Shown piece after piece: positions 15,434 to 20,819 of a stretch of DNA of 20,819 nucleotides (positions are counted from its first letter, which is position 1; each line of letters starts with the position of its first letter). The notes under the pieces were generated by a model. The model searched no databases. It had not been told where the DNA came from and saw only the letters and a list, made by a program, of their open reading frames with translations. Source of the DNA: an uncultured Campylobacter sp. (lineage in GTDB: Bacteria; Campylobacterota; Campylobacteria; Campylobacterales; Campylobacteraceae). Made by a program: the position numbers and the translations under genes. Location: assembly GCF_938030685.1 (NCBI RefSeq), contig NZ_CALHHX010000013.1, positions 1-20,819 of the forward strand, given 5' to 3'.

Positions 15434-16279
15434 ATGGCGTTTGATTACGACAAATATCTAAGAACGGACAAGATGCCTACGCTTTGGTGCTGGGGCTGCG
15501 GCGACGGAGTGATCTTAAAAGCGATCATCCGCGCGATTGACCGCATAGGCTGGAGTATGGACGATGTGTGTGTGGTAAGCGGTATCGGCTGTAGTGGCAG
15601 GATGTCGAGTTACATAGACTGCAATACCGTCCATACGACGCACGGACGCGCGATAGCTTATGCTACGGGTATCAAGCTTGCAAATCCAGGCAAACACGTA
15701 ATAGTAGTCACTGGCGATGGCGATGGGCTTGCGATAGGGGGCAATCACACGATCCATGGATGCCGCCGCAATATCGATCTAAATCATATCTTAGTAAACA
15801 ATTTCATCTACGGGCTTACGAACTCGCAGACGAGTCCTACGACACCGCGTGGGTTTTGGACGGTTACGGCACAATATGGCAATGTCGATCCCAGCTTTGA
15901 TGCGGCGAAACTTGCGATCGCTGCCGGAGCAACTTTTGTCGGACGCGAGAGCGTGACAAATCCCGAAAAAATCGAGCGACTTCTAGCCAAGGGCTTTGAG
16001 CACGATGGTTATAGTTTTTTTGATATTTTTAGCAATTGCCACGTAAATTTGGGTCGTAAAAATAAAATGAGCGAGGCAGTGCAAATGCTAAAGTGGCTTG
16101 ATTCGCGCACGGTCTCTAAAGCAAAATTTGACGCTCTTAGCGAGGATGAGCGAGCAGGGCTATTTCCGCTTGGAGTTTTACACGAAGATAATGAGCACAC
16201 CGAATACACAAAGGCGTATCAAAAGGTGATAGACGCGGCACAAAGCGGCGAAGCGATAAATTTTGAAGGACTAAGATGA
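15434..16279 (+). CDS. oorB: 2-oxoglutarate:acceptor oxidoreductase, beta subunit
   Basis: The 281-residue thiamine-diphosphate-binding subunit. CWGCGDG (19-25) and GIGCSGR (50-56) supply cysteines that in this family bind a [4Fe-4S] cluster near the cofactor. The thiamine diphosphate motif is GDGDGLAIGGNH (94-105) followed by VNNFIYGLTNSQTSPTT, the usual N-N-x-x-Y-x-x-T-x-x-Q pattern. HGRAIAYATGIKLANP (70-85) is also typical. The start codon directly follows the oorA stop (TAAATG). The 3' end overlaps oorC by 4 nt (ATGA). No irregularity was seen. Confidence 0.95.
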   Translation: MAFDYDKYLRTDKMPTLWCWGCGDGVILKAIIRAIDRIGWSMDDVCVVSGIGCSGRMSSYIDCNTVHTTHGRAIAYATGIKLANPGKHVIVVTGDGDGLAIGGNHTIHGCRRNIDLNHILVNNFIYGLTNSQTSPTTPRGFWTVTAQYGNVDPSFDAAKLAIAAGATFVGRESVTNPEKIERLLAKGFEHDGYSFFDIFSNCHVNLGRKNKMSEAVQMLKWLDSRTVSKAKFDALSEDERAGLFPLGVLHEDNEHTEYTKAYQKVIDAAQSGEAINFEGLR

Positions 16280-16824
16280 ATCAATTAAGATTTGTGGGGG
16301 TGGGCGGTCAAGGCGTAATCCTAGCAGGCGAAATTCTAGCTGCGGCAAAGATCGCACACGGCGGCTATGGAATCAAGGCATCTACGTATACCTCTCAGGT
16401 ACGCGGCGGACCTACGAAAGTGGATATTATCTTAAGCGATGAAGAAATTCTATATCCTTACGCGAGTGAGGGCGAGATCGATTTCATGCTCGCAACGGCG
16501 CAGAGTAGCTACGATGCTTTCAAAAATGGCGTGAAAAAAGGCGGCGTGATCGTAATCGAGCCGAATTTAGTAGCACCGAGCGATGAGGATAGGGCAAGCT
16601 TTAAAATTTATGAAATTCCAATCATCACCATCGCAAAATACGAAGTTGGAAATGTCATCACCCAAAGTGTTGTGGCTCTAGCGATCGCAGTAGAGCTTAG
16701 CCGCTGTATGGACTCAGGGCTAGTAAAAGAGCAAATGCTCCGTTCTGTGCCTGAAAAAACCCGTGCGCTAAATGAAAAGGCGTATGATTTGGGGATAAAA
16801 TACGCGAGAGGGGTTTTAGATTAA
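16276..16824 (+). CDS. oorC: 2-oxoglutarate:acceptor oxidoreductase, gamma subunit
   Basis: The 182-residue gamma subunit of the Oor complex. The N-terminus RFVGVGGQGVILAGEILA and the stretch STYTSQVRGGPTKVDIILS are hallmarks of the pyruvate/2-oxoacid ferredoxin oxidoreductase gamma domain, which contacts CoA. It is the last gene of the operon and starts within the oorB stop. No strong hairpin follows; the next 220 bp are A+T-rich and lead to the convergent cysteine-rich genes. Confidence 0.95.
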   Translation: MNQLRFVGVGGQGVILAGEILAAAKIAHGGYGIKASTYTSQVRGGPTKVDIILSDEEILYPYASEGEIDFMLATAQSSYDAFKNGVKKGGVIVIEPNLVAPSDEDRASFKIYEIPIITIAKYEVGNVITQSVVALAIAVELSRCMDSGLVKEQMLRSVPEKTRALNEKAYDLGIKYARGVLD

Positions 16825-17046
16825 ATTTAAAGACTTCATATAGAATTTATGATTAACTGCAAGAGTAAAATTTAAAAATTTTTATAGGTAAGATATAAAG
16901 TTTCTAGATTAGAATTTCAAAATTATATAGCCAACTGCTTACATTATTTTTTGATGGGTTGTACTAATTCAAATTGCCTGCCGCGACCTTTTATCTTTTC
17001 AAACTTTATAAAATTATTGCCGTTTTTTTATCCTGTTAAATTAATC

Positions 17047-17547
17047 TTATTCCAAAAGTTCTTTAGCTTTTTTCACCGGATTGCATTCATTATCATTTAA
17101 ACACGGCTTCAAACCATAGCTCATCTTGCAGGCCAATTTTTTCTTCGAAGGCTCTATCGCCGCATCGCATACCTTTTTAAGATTTACAAATGCTCTTTTT
17201 ATATTGCCCGTATAGTACAAATCGTGCATCCCTGCGTTTAGGCAAAAATTTAATAATCCGGCATCGCAAGCTTTATTTAGCGCTTTTGTTGCGTCTTCTT
17301 CTCTGCGCAAATATATTAATAAAATTCCCAATGCACCGCAGCTCTCAAAATTTTTTTCGTCGCATTTTGCCGATAAAGTATCTTTTAATATCGAGCAAGC
17401 TTCATAATCGCCTTTGTTCCAATCGCATTTATTCGCTAAATTTTTTAAGTTTGTATCGTTTATTGCGGCAGAGATATCAATGTCTATATCGTTTTTTGCC
17501 AGCAAAGGCATAGATAAAAGTAGCGCTAATGACAAAATTTTTCTCAT
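17047..17547 (-). CDS. Secreted cysteine-rich Sel1-like repeat protein
   Basis: A 166-residue protein with a Sec signal peptide (about residues 1-17, cut near LLAKND), so probably periplasmic or secreted. Ten cysteines (41, 51, 62, 70, 94, 102, 127, 140, 149 and 155) include two C-x7-C pairs 32 residues apart, the pattern of disulfide-linked Sel1-like alpha/alpha repeats in the Helicobacter Hcp proteins. Those bind peptidoglycan fragments or act as secreted antigens in some reports; no specific role can be given here. It is the second of two tandem paralogues. Its ATG lies 2 nt after the end of the upstream copy, with AAAGGA inside that copy's 3' end, so translation is probably coupled. Confidence 0.75.
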   Translation of the reverse strand: MRKILSLALLLSMPLLAKNDIDIDISAAINDTNLKNLANKCDWNKGDYEACSILKDTLSAKCDEKNFESCGALGILLIYLRREEDATKALNKACDAGLLNFCLNAGMHDLYYTGNIKRAFVNLKKVCDAAIEPSKKKLACKMSYGLKPCLNDNECNPVKKAKELLE

Positions 17548-17549
17548 AG

Positions 17550-18063
17550 TTATAGTCCTTTAATAGTCTCTTTGGCTTTCATTAGCGGATCGCACTTTGC
17601 ATCTTTAGAGCAGTCTTCAATCTCTTTCTTGATGCTGCAAGCAAGCCTTTTATCTTCCGAAATTCCCTGTTCGCAAATTTTGTCAAAAACCTTAGCGGCT
17701 CTTTCAAGATTTCCCGTAAAAAGTATATCGCTAATGGCAAGATAGGAGCAGTAAGACATGATGTTTCGCTTCACATGCCTTAATCAAAGGAGCGGATGAG
17801 AATTCATATTGACCCAAATCCGTAAATATTATTCCGACAGCCCCGCAGCTTTCATAATCTCCGCCGTCGCATTTATTAGATAAAATTTCGACGAGTTTCG
17901 TGCATGCGCTGTATTTTCCGTCGCCGCTATCGCAAGAGATCGCTAAATCTTTTTCCTCTTTGGTTTTTAATAAATAATCCAAGCCTTCCGCTGCCGCAGC
18001 AGGGATCGCTGCAAATGCCGCTATAAACGCGAGTAGCCAAATTTTAAGATAGAATTTTTTCAT
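17550..18063 (-). pseudogene. Cysteine-rich Sel1-like paralogue with a frameshift
   Basis: Two overlapping frames together give one 170-residue protein that is paralogous to the downstream gene. The first (from 18063) has a signal peptide (MKKFYLKIW...AAAAEG), then CDGGDYESCGAVGII and IKACEAK. It then runs into an out-of-frame tail and stops near 17731. The second frame continues the match with MSYCSYLAISDILFTGNLERAAKVFDK to the end at 17550. Removing one base near 17757-17763 (CATCATG read as CATATG) restores the frame and the exact C-x7-C spacing of the paralogue. There is no homopolymer at the site, so simple phase variation is unlikely. A sequencing error cannot be excluded. GGGAG precedes the ATG. 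Confidence 0.75.
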
Positions 18064-18088
18064 CGCCGCTCCCTGTTTTTAAGTGGCG

Positions 18089-18094
18089 ATTATA
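18089..18094 (-). promoter_or_regulatory. -10 box of the cysteine-rich gene pair
   Basis: Read on the minus strand, a perfect TATAAT lies 25 bp before the ATG at 18063, within an A+T-rich stretch. It probably drives both tandem genes. Confidence 0.6.
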
Positions 18095-18293
18095 TATTAA
18101 AATATTTTAGCGGGCTCTTAAAATTTTGCAGAGTTAAAATTTTGATCGCCTGCTAAATTTAGCGGCGCCGTTTTCAAAAGTCGCGCCGCTTCGGGATTTA
18201 AAACGCCACTTTTAAATTTTTAAACGTCGCGGTGAAATTTTAAAATCCCACCGCAAGCTTTGGGCGGCTTTAAATTTAACATACCGAGTTCTG

Positions 18294-18791
18294 TTAACAT
18301 CCCGAGTTTGGCTGCACCCGCGTTTCGCTGCCCGTGTGGATCAGCAGAGCCTTGCCGCGTCTAAATCTGCACGGCGGATCGGCTTGCACGGATGAGTATT
18401 CCTTGCCGTTTAGCTTGTAGATGATGTTGGAGCCTTGCACCGTCTTTTGGGAGTTTTGGATCGCATCTCCGGCGACCGCGCCCACTACCGCGCCGCCCAC
18501 GAGCCCCACAGTTTCGGCTAAGCGCCTGCTGCTGCTATGTTTGCCGAGCTTATGCCCAATGACCGCGCCCGTAGTTCCGCCTGCGACGCCGCCTAAAATT
18601 TTACCAGTATTGCCCTCGGAGCGCTCTACGTTGATTTTGGCGGGCAGGACATCGACGATCTCGATCCGATCGCTCTGCCTCATGCGGTTTGTTTCGCTCG
18701 CGTCATAAATATCTCCACCATATCGATCCTGCGGGGTCGCGCAGCCGCAAAGCGCTATCGCTGCGATCAAACATAATGTGAAATTCTTCAT
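18294..18791 (-). CDS. Glycine-zipper outer-membrane lipoprotein (SlyB-like)
   Basis: A 165-residue lipoprotein. The signal peptide ends in LCGC with lipidated Cys17. The middle holds a glycine-zipper 2TM domain: GKILGGVAGGTTGAVIGHKLG followed by GLVGGAVVGAVAGDAI, as in SlyB and related outer-membrane lipoproteins. The C-terminus has a small beta-like region (IIYKLNGKEYSSVQ...) and two cysteines. Family members are thought to stabilise the outer membrane under stress; the role here is not known. The start at 18791 is supported by AAAGGAG 5-6 nt upstream. The open frame continues to 18824, but that would overlap the -10 box at 18823-18828. Confidence 0.85.
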   Translation of the reverse strand: MKNFTLCLIAAIALCGCATPQDRYGGDIYDASETNRMRQSDRIEIVDVLPAKINVERSEGNTGKILGGVAGGTTGAVIGHKLGKHSSSRRLAETVGLVGGAVVGAVAGDAIQNSQKTVQGSNIIYKLNGKEYSSVQADPPCRFRRGKALLIHTGSETRVQPNSGC

Positions 18792-18822
18792 GTTTTCTCC
18801 TTTGTAATGAGCTACGGGCGGC

Positions 18823-18828
18823 ATTATA
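18823..18828 (-). promoter_or_regulatory. -10 box of the glycine-zipper lipoprotein gene
   Basis: Read on the minus strand, a perfect TATAAT lies about 30 bp before the chosen start at 18791. It is followed by a short leader with the AAAGGAG ribosome-binding site. It supports the shorter start for this gene. Confidence 0.65.
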
Positions 18829-18974
18829 CTATGGATTTTTATACGAGCGGTTAAGTAGTAGTTTTAAAATTTTATCGGCTCACTGCTGCTTAAAATTAGC
18901 TTGATACGAGGCATTGCGCCGTATCTAGGCGCCTTATAAAATTTTTATTTCACTCAAAATTTATCTTATTTTGT

Positions 18975-18986
18975 TAGAATCATTCT
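18975..18986 (+). promoter_or_regulatory. -10 box and overlapping palindrome upstream of flavodoxin
   Basis: TAGAAT (18975-18980) after TTTTGT is a plausible extended -10 box 24 bp before the flavodoxin ATG. It overlaps the perfect palindrome AGAAT-C-ATTCT (18976-18986), a possible operator. The regulator is unknown. Confidence 0.5.
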
Positions 18987-19004
18987 TATTTTAAAGGAGA
19001 AAAA

Positions 19005-19487
19005 ATGAAAAAACTACTAGTTTACGCCACCAAAGGCGGCGACACGAAGGTCGTGAGCGAATACATCGCTTCAAAGCTCGGCTTTGAGATCAAGGAGGCC
19101 AAAGAGCTAAATGAAGAGGATTTGGCGGGAGCGGGCGCGTTTATTTTTGCGGCTTCGACGCACGGCGACGGACAGATCCAGGCCAAATTTGACGACAAAT
19201 TGGAGCTTTTAAACAAAACTGATTTTGACGGACGCAAGGTCGCGCTCATAGGCGTCGGTAACGTCGAGCGCCACGGCAGCGATTTTTGCAGCGGTATGAG
19301 TGCGTTTTTGCCGGTGCTTAAAAAGGCCGATCTCATCGGCGCTTGGGGCGCAGAGGGATATAAATTTAAACATTCGCGCGCCTTCATAAACGGCAAATTC
19401 GTGGGTCTTACGATCGATTTTAAGGGCGACGAGCACTGGCAGGCGAGGGCTGATAAATGGATCGCCGCGGTTAAAGGCGAGTTTTAA
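19005..19487 (+). CDS. Divergent flavodoxin
   Basis: A 160-residue flavodoxin-like protein, close to the usual length of bacterial long-chain flavodoxins. The FMN phosphate loop reads YATKGGDTK (7-15), where the common form is T-x-S/T-G-x-T. The second loop is STHGDGQIQAKFDD (51-64), the third GVGNVERHGSDFC (83-95). The C-terminal GLTIDFKGDEHWQARADKWIAAVK matches the family. Aligned by eye to E. coli FldA, both aromatic residues that sandwich the flavin (Trp57 and Tyr94 there) are replaced by His53 and His90. In Campylobacterota flavodoxin accepts electrons from Oor and pyruvate oxidoreductase, so it may serve oorDABC; that is inferred. AAGGAG lies 5 nt before the ATG. The gene is monocistronic with its own terminator. 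Confidence 0.85.
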   Translation: MKKLLVYATKGGDTKVVSEYIASKLGFEIKEAKELNEEDLAGAGAFIFAASTHGDGQIQAKFDDKLELLNKTDFDGRKVALIGVGNVERHGSDFCSGMSAFLPVLKKADLIGAWGAEGYKFKHSRAFINGKFVGLTIDFKGDEHWQARADKWIAAVKGEF

Positions 19488-19512
19488 ATATTTCAGCTTT
19501 TGCGCGACCGAG

Positions 19513-19543
19513 CGAGTTTTGGGCTCATCGAGCCTAAAGCTCG
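19513..19543 (+). terminator. Terminator after the flavodoxin gene
   Basis: A 14-bp stem (19513-19526 with 19530-19543, two G-T wobbles, 3-nt loop) lies 26 bp after the stop. It is followed by TTAAATTT. Both wobbles pair only in the plus-strand RNA, which supports use by the flavodoxin transcript. The T-run is imperfect. Confidence 0.65.
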
Positions 19544-19558
19544 TTAAATTTCCCCATT

Positions 19559-19587
19559 AAATTTCACGCTCCGCTTGAAAGCGAAGC
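19559..19587 (+). repeat. 29-bp direct repeat with hairpin, copy 1
   Basis: This segment matches 19869-19897 at 27 of 29 positions, 310 bp apart. The core GCTCCGCT-TGAA-AGCGAAGC is a near-perfect 8-bp hairpin, with one mismatch in this copy. Confidence 0.75.
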
Positions 19588-19868
19588 CCTCTTAAATTTT
19601 ACTCGCCACAGCGTTAGAATTTCCGCCGCATTCAAGCGCCGCCTGCTCATGCTGCGTAAATTTTATCGCTAGCGGGAGCCGTAAATTCCAACTCGCCGCG
19701 CAGATAGCTATAGGTGCCGCGATAAAATTTAGTTCGCGGTAACTTGCGCACTATTCGTGCAATAAACGATAAATTCCGCCCGTGATACTTGCAATACTGC
19801 CGGTGCGATAAAATTTCGCTCTCGCGACAAAATTCCGCTCGCAATACTAGCGCGGCGAGTGTACGTCA

Positions 19869-19897
19869 AAATTCCACGCTCCGCTTGAAAGCGGAGC
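19869..19897 (+). repeat. 29-bp direct repeat with hairpin, copy 2
   Basis: This is the second copy of the element at 19559. Here the hairpin GCTCCGCT-TGAA-AGCGGAGC is perfect (8 bp, 4-nt loop). Both copies follow an AAATTY core, and both are followed within about 15 bases by another AAATTTTA. Confidence 0.75.
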
Positions 19898-20104
19898 TTC
19901 CGCATTAAAATTTTAAAATTTTAGCTCAGAAAGTCGCTGTGTTTTACAAGCCGTGCCGCTTAAAATCGCGCGGATAGGCTAAATTTTATCCTCCCAAGCT
20001 CAAAATCTAGCCCGCTCGTGACGGTCAATTCAATACGGCAATTTTATGCGATCAATTTACAAAATCTCCGCCCAAACCTCAAATATCAGCGCCGCATTAG
20101 AAAA

Positions 20105-20120
20105 GTTATTTTATAATAAC
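20105..20120 (+). promoter_or_regulatory. -10 box inside a palindrome upstream of the HlyD-type gene
   Basis: GTTATT-TTAT-AATAAC is a perfect 6-bp inverted repeat with a 4-bp spacer. TATAAT (20112-20117) lies within it, 28 bp before the ATG. A repressor bound here would block transcription, as is common for efflux-type membrane fusion protein genes. The regulator is not in the window. Confidence 0.55.
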
Positions 20121-20145
20121 CGCATATCAAAATTTAAGGCGATCT

Positions 20146-20819
20146 ATGAAAAGGCTTCTAATTTTCGTCATTTTTGCGCTGGCCGCTCTCGCCGCGGCGA
20201 TCTACTTCAATCTCGATAGGCGCGAAGAGGTCGCGCACAAGGCCTACGGCATAATCGACATCAGGCAGAGTTCGCTTAGCTTTGAGCGCAGCGGCCGCAT
20301 TAGCGCGCTTTATCGCGACGAAGGCGATTTCGTGCAGGCTGGCGACGTCTTAGCGGCTCTGGATACGGCGGATCTGAGTTTTCAAAGACGTATTCAGATC
20401 GCGAGGTGCGACGGGCTTAAATTTAGCTTGCAAAAGCTGCAAAGCGGCTTTCGTAGCGAGGAGATCGAGATGGCGGCGGCGAACGTAAGCGCGCTGCAAA
20501 ACGCCCTACAGCTCGCTACTTTGACGAACGAGCGCCTCAAGAGCCTAGGCAAAAGCAACTCCGCGTCCAAGCAGCAGATCGACGAGGCGTTTTACTCGAT
20601 GAAGCGCACGCAAGCCCAGCTGCAAAGCGCGCAGGCTAATCTACGCCAGCTTCAAAGCGGCTATCGCGGCGAGGATGTCGGCGCCGCCCGCGCAAATTTG
20701 GCAAGCTGCGAGGAAAATCTGAAATATCTGAATTACCAAATCGAGACGCAAAGCGTGCTAAAAGCGCCCTTTAGCGGGCAGATCAGAGCGCGCCTTAAGG
20801 AGCTTGGCGACATCAGCAT
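20146..20819 (+). CDS. HlyD/YbhG-type membrane fusion protein (partial, 3' end outside window)
   Basis: The first 224 codons are open to the window end with no stop. Residues 3-21 form a membrane anchor. FERSGRISALYRDEGDFVQAGDVLAALD (47-73, read in part) is the first half of the biotinyl-lipoyl-like domain. A long alpha-helical hairpin follows (about 74-200), with a repeated segment: LQSGFRSEEIEMAAANV (98-114) and LQSGYRGEDVGAARANL (169-185), as in the YbhG subgroup. LKAPFSGQIRARLKELGDIS (205-224) starts the second lipoyl half. Such proteins link an inner-membrane transporter, often an ABC exporter, to an outer-membrane channel. Transporter genes would be expected just downstream. The ribosome-binding site AAGGCG is modest. 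Confidence 0.85.
   Translation, partial: MKRLLIFVIFALAALAAAIYFNLDRREEVAHKAYGIIDIRQSSLSFERSGRISALYRDEGDFVQAGDVLAALDTADLSFQRRIQIARCDGLKFSLQKLQSGFRSEEIEMAAANVSALQNALQLATLTNERLKSLGKSNSASKQQIDEAFYSMKRTQAQLQSAQANLRQLQSGYRGEDVGAARANLASCEENLKYLNYQIETQSVLKAPFSGQIRARLKELGDIS

Larger units (their letters stand above)
19488..20145. other. Repeat-containing spacer, no gene found
   Basis: About 660 bp between the flavodoxin and HlyD-type genes. After the terminator it carries G+C-rich words separated by AAATTT or AAAATTCC cores (19595, 19618, 19659, 19684, 19726, 19772, 19812, 19831, 19870, 19909), with many steps near 39-46 bp. Short words recur: GATAAAATTT twice, GCAATACT twice, and a 29-bp direct repeat listed separately. 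A 65-codon minus-strand frame (19647-19844) has no ribosome-binding site or recognisable product. Confidence 0.6.

Noticed and set aside
17190..17513. 107-codon plus-strand open frame opposite the cysteine-rich gene.
   Set aside because: It is antisense to a gene with a clear signal peptide, paralogue and ribosome-binding site, and its product has no recognisable features.
17731..17774. Programmed ribosomal frameshift in the cysteine-rich gene.
   Set aside because: There is no slippery heptamer, homopolymer or downstream stem at the shift site, so a mutation or sequencing error is simpler.
19647..19844. 65-codon minus-strand open frame in the flavodoxin-HlyD spacer.
   Set aside because: No ribosome-binding site and no recognisable motif. 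It crosses the repeated GCAATACT and GATAAAATTT words and is open probably by chance.
20046..20219. 57-codon plus-strand open frame overlapping the HlyD-type gene start.
   Set aside because: No ribosome-binding site. It runs through the predicted promoter and into another frame of the HlyD-type gene.

Overview
The window looks like a chromosomal segment of a Campylobacter-type bacterium (Campylobacterota). The evidence is a four-gene 2-oxoglutarate:acceptor oxidoreductase operon (oorDABC) downstream of a malate dehydrogenase, a XerH-type single tyrosine recombinase, a three-domain desulforubrerythrin of the Campylobacter Rrc type, a flavodoxin, and intergenic DNA saturated with AAATTT/AAAATTTT words. 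The coding DNA is richer in G+C than in C. jejuni, which points to a higher-GC oral-type species (C. gracilis, C. rectus and C. showae are examples). The species call is an inference.

Layout. 1-3061 (mostly minus): tRNA-Gly(GCC) with a textbook promoter, moeA (molybdenum cofactor) and murA (peptidoglycan precursor), with a 470-bp spacer holding a degenerate array of AATT-centred units about 24 bp apart. 3188-6941 (plus): an NlpC/P60 lipoprotein, a 790-bp AT-rich spacer, a rhomboid protease, a SixA-like phosphatase carrying an extra stretch of about 70 residues, and desulforubrerythrin. 6942-7888: a 950-bp non-coding stretch with a cluster of stem-loops. 7889-11538 (minus): xerH, translationally coupled to a large AsmA/YhdP-like envelope protein. 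11666-16824 (plus): mltG, mdh, a 390-bp AATT array, and oorDABC. 17047-18791 (minus): two tandem cysteine-rich Sel1-like secreted proteins, one of them frameshifted, and a glycine-zipper lipoprotein. 19005-20819 (plus): a divergent flavodoxin, a repeat-containing spacer, and the first 224 codons of an HlyD/YbhG-type membrane fusion protein cut by the window end.

How the genes fit together. Malate dehydrogenase and the Oor complex are steps of a microaerophile's citric acid cycle. Oor needs a low-potential acceptor, for which the flavodoxin is a candidate. Desulforubrerythrin protects against peroxide. MurA, MltG, the NlpC/P60 lipoprotein and the AsmA-like protein all act on the cell envelope. 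In C. jejuni sucCD lies between mdh and oorD. Here that position holds only repeat-like DNA.

The most unusual signal is in the non-coding DNA. Several spacers carry AATT-centred units at locally constant spacing (24 bp in one, 15-18 bp in another, 19 then 12 then 9 bp in a third). A stretch with similar ~24-bp AATT spacing lies in frame inside the SixA-like gene. No CRISPR, insertion sequence, prophage or rRNA gene was seen.
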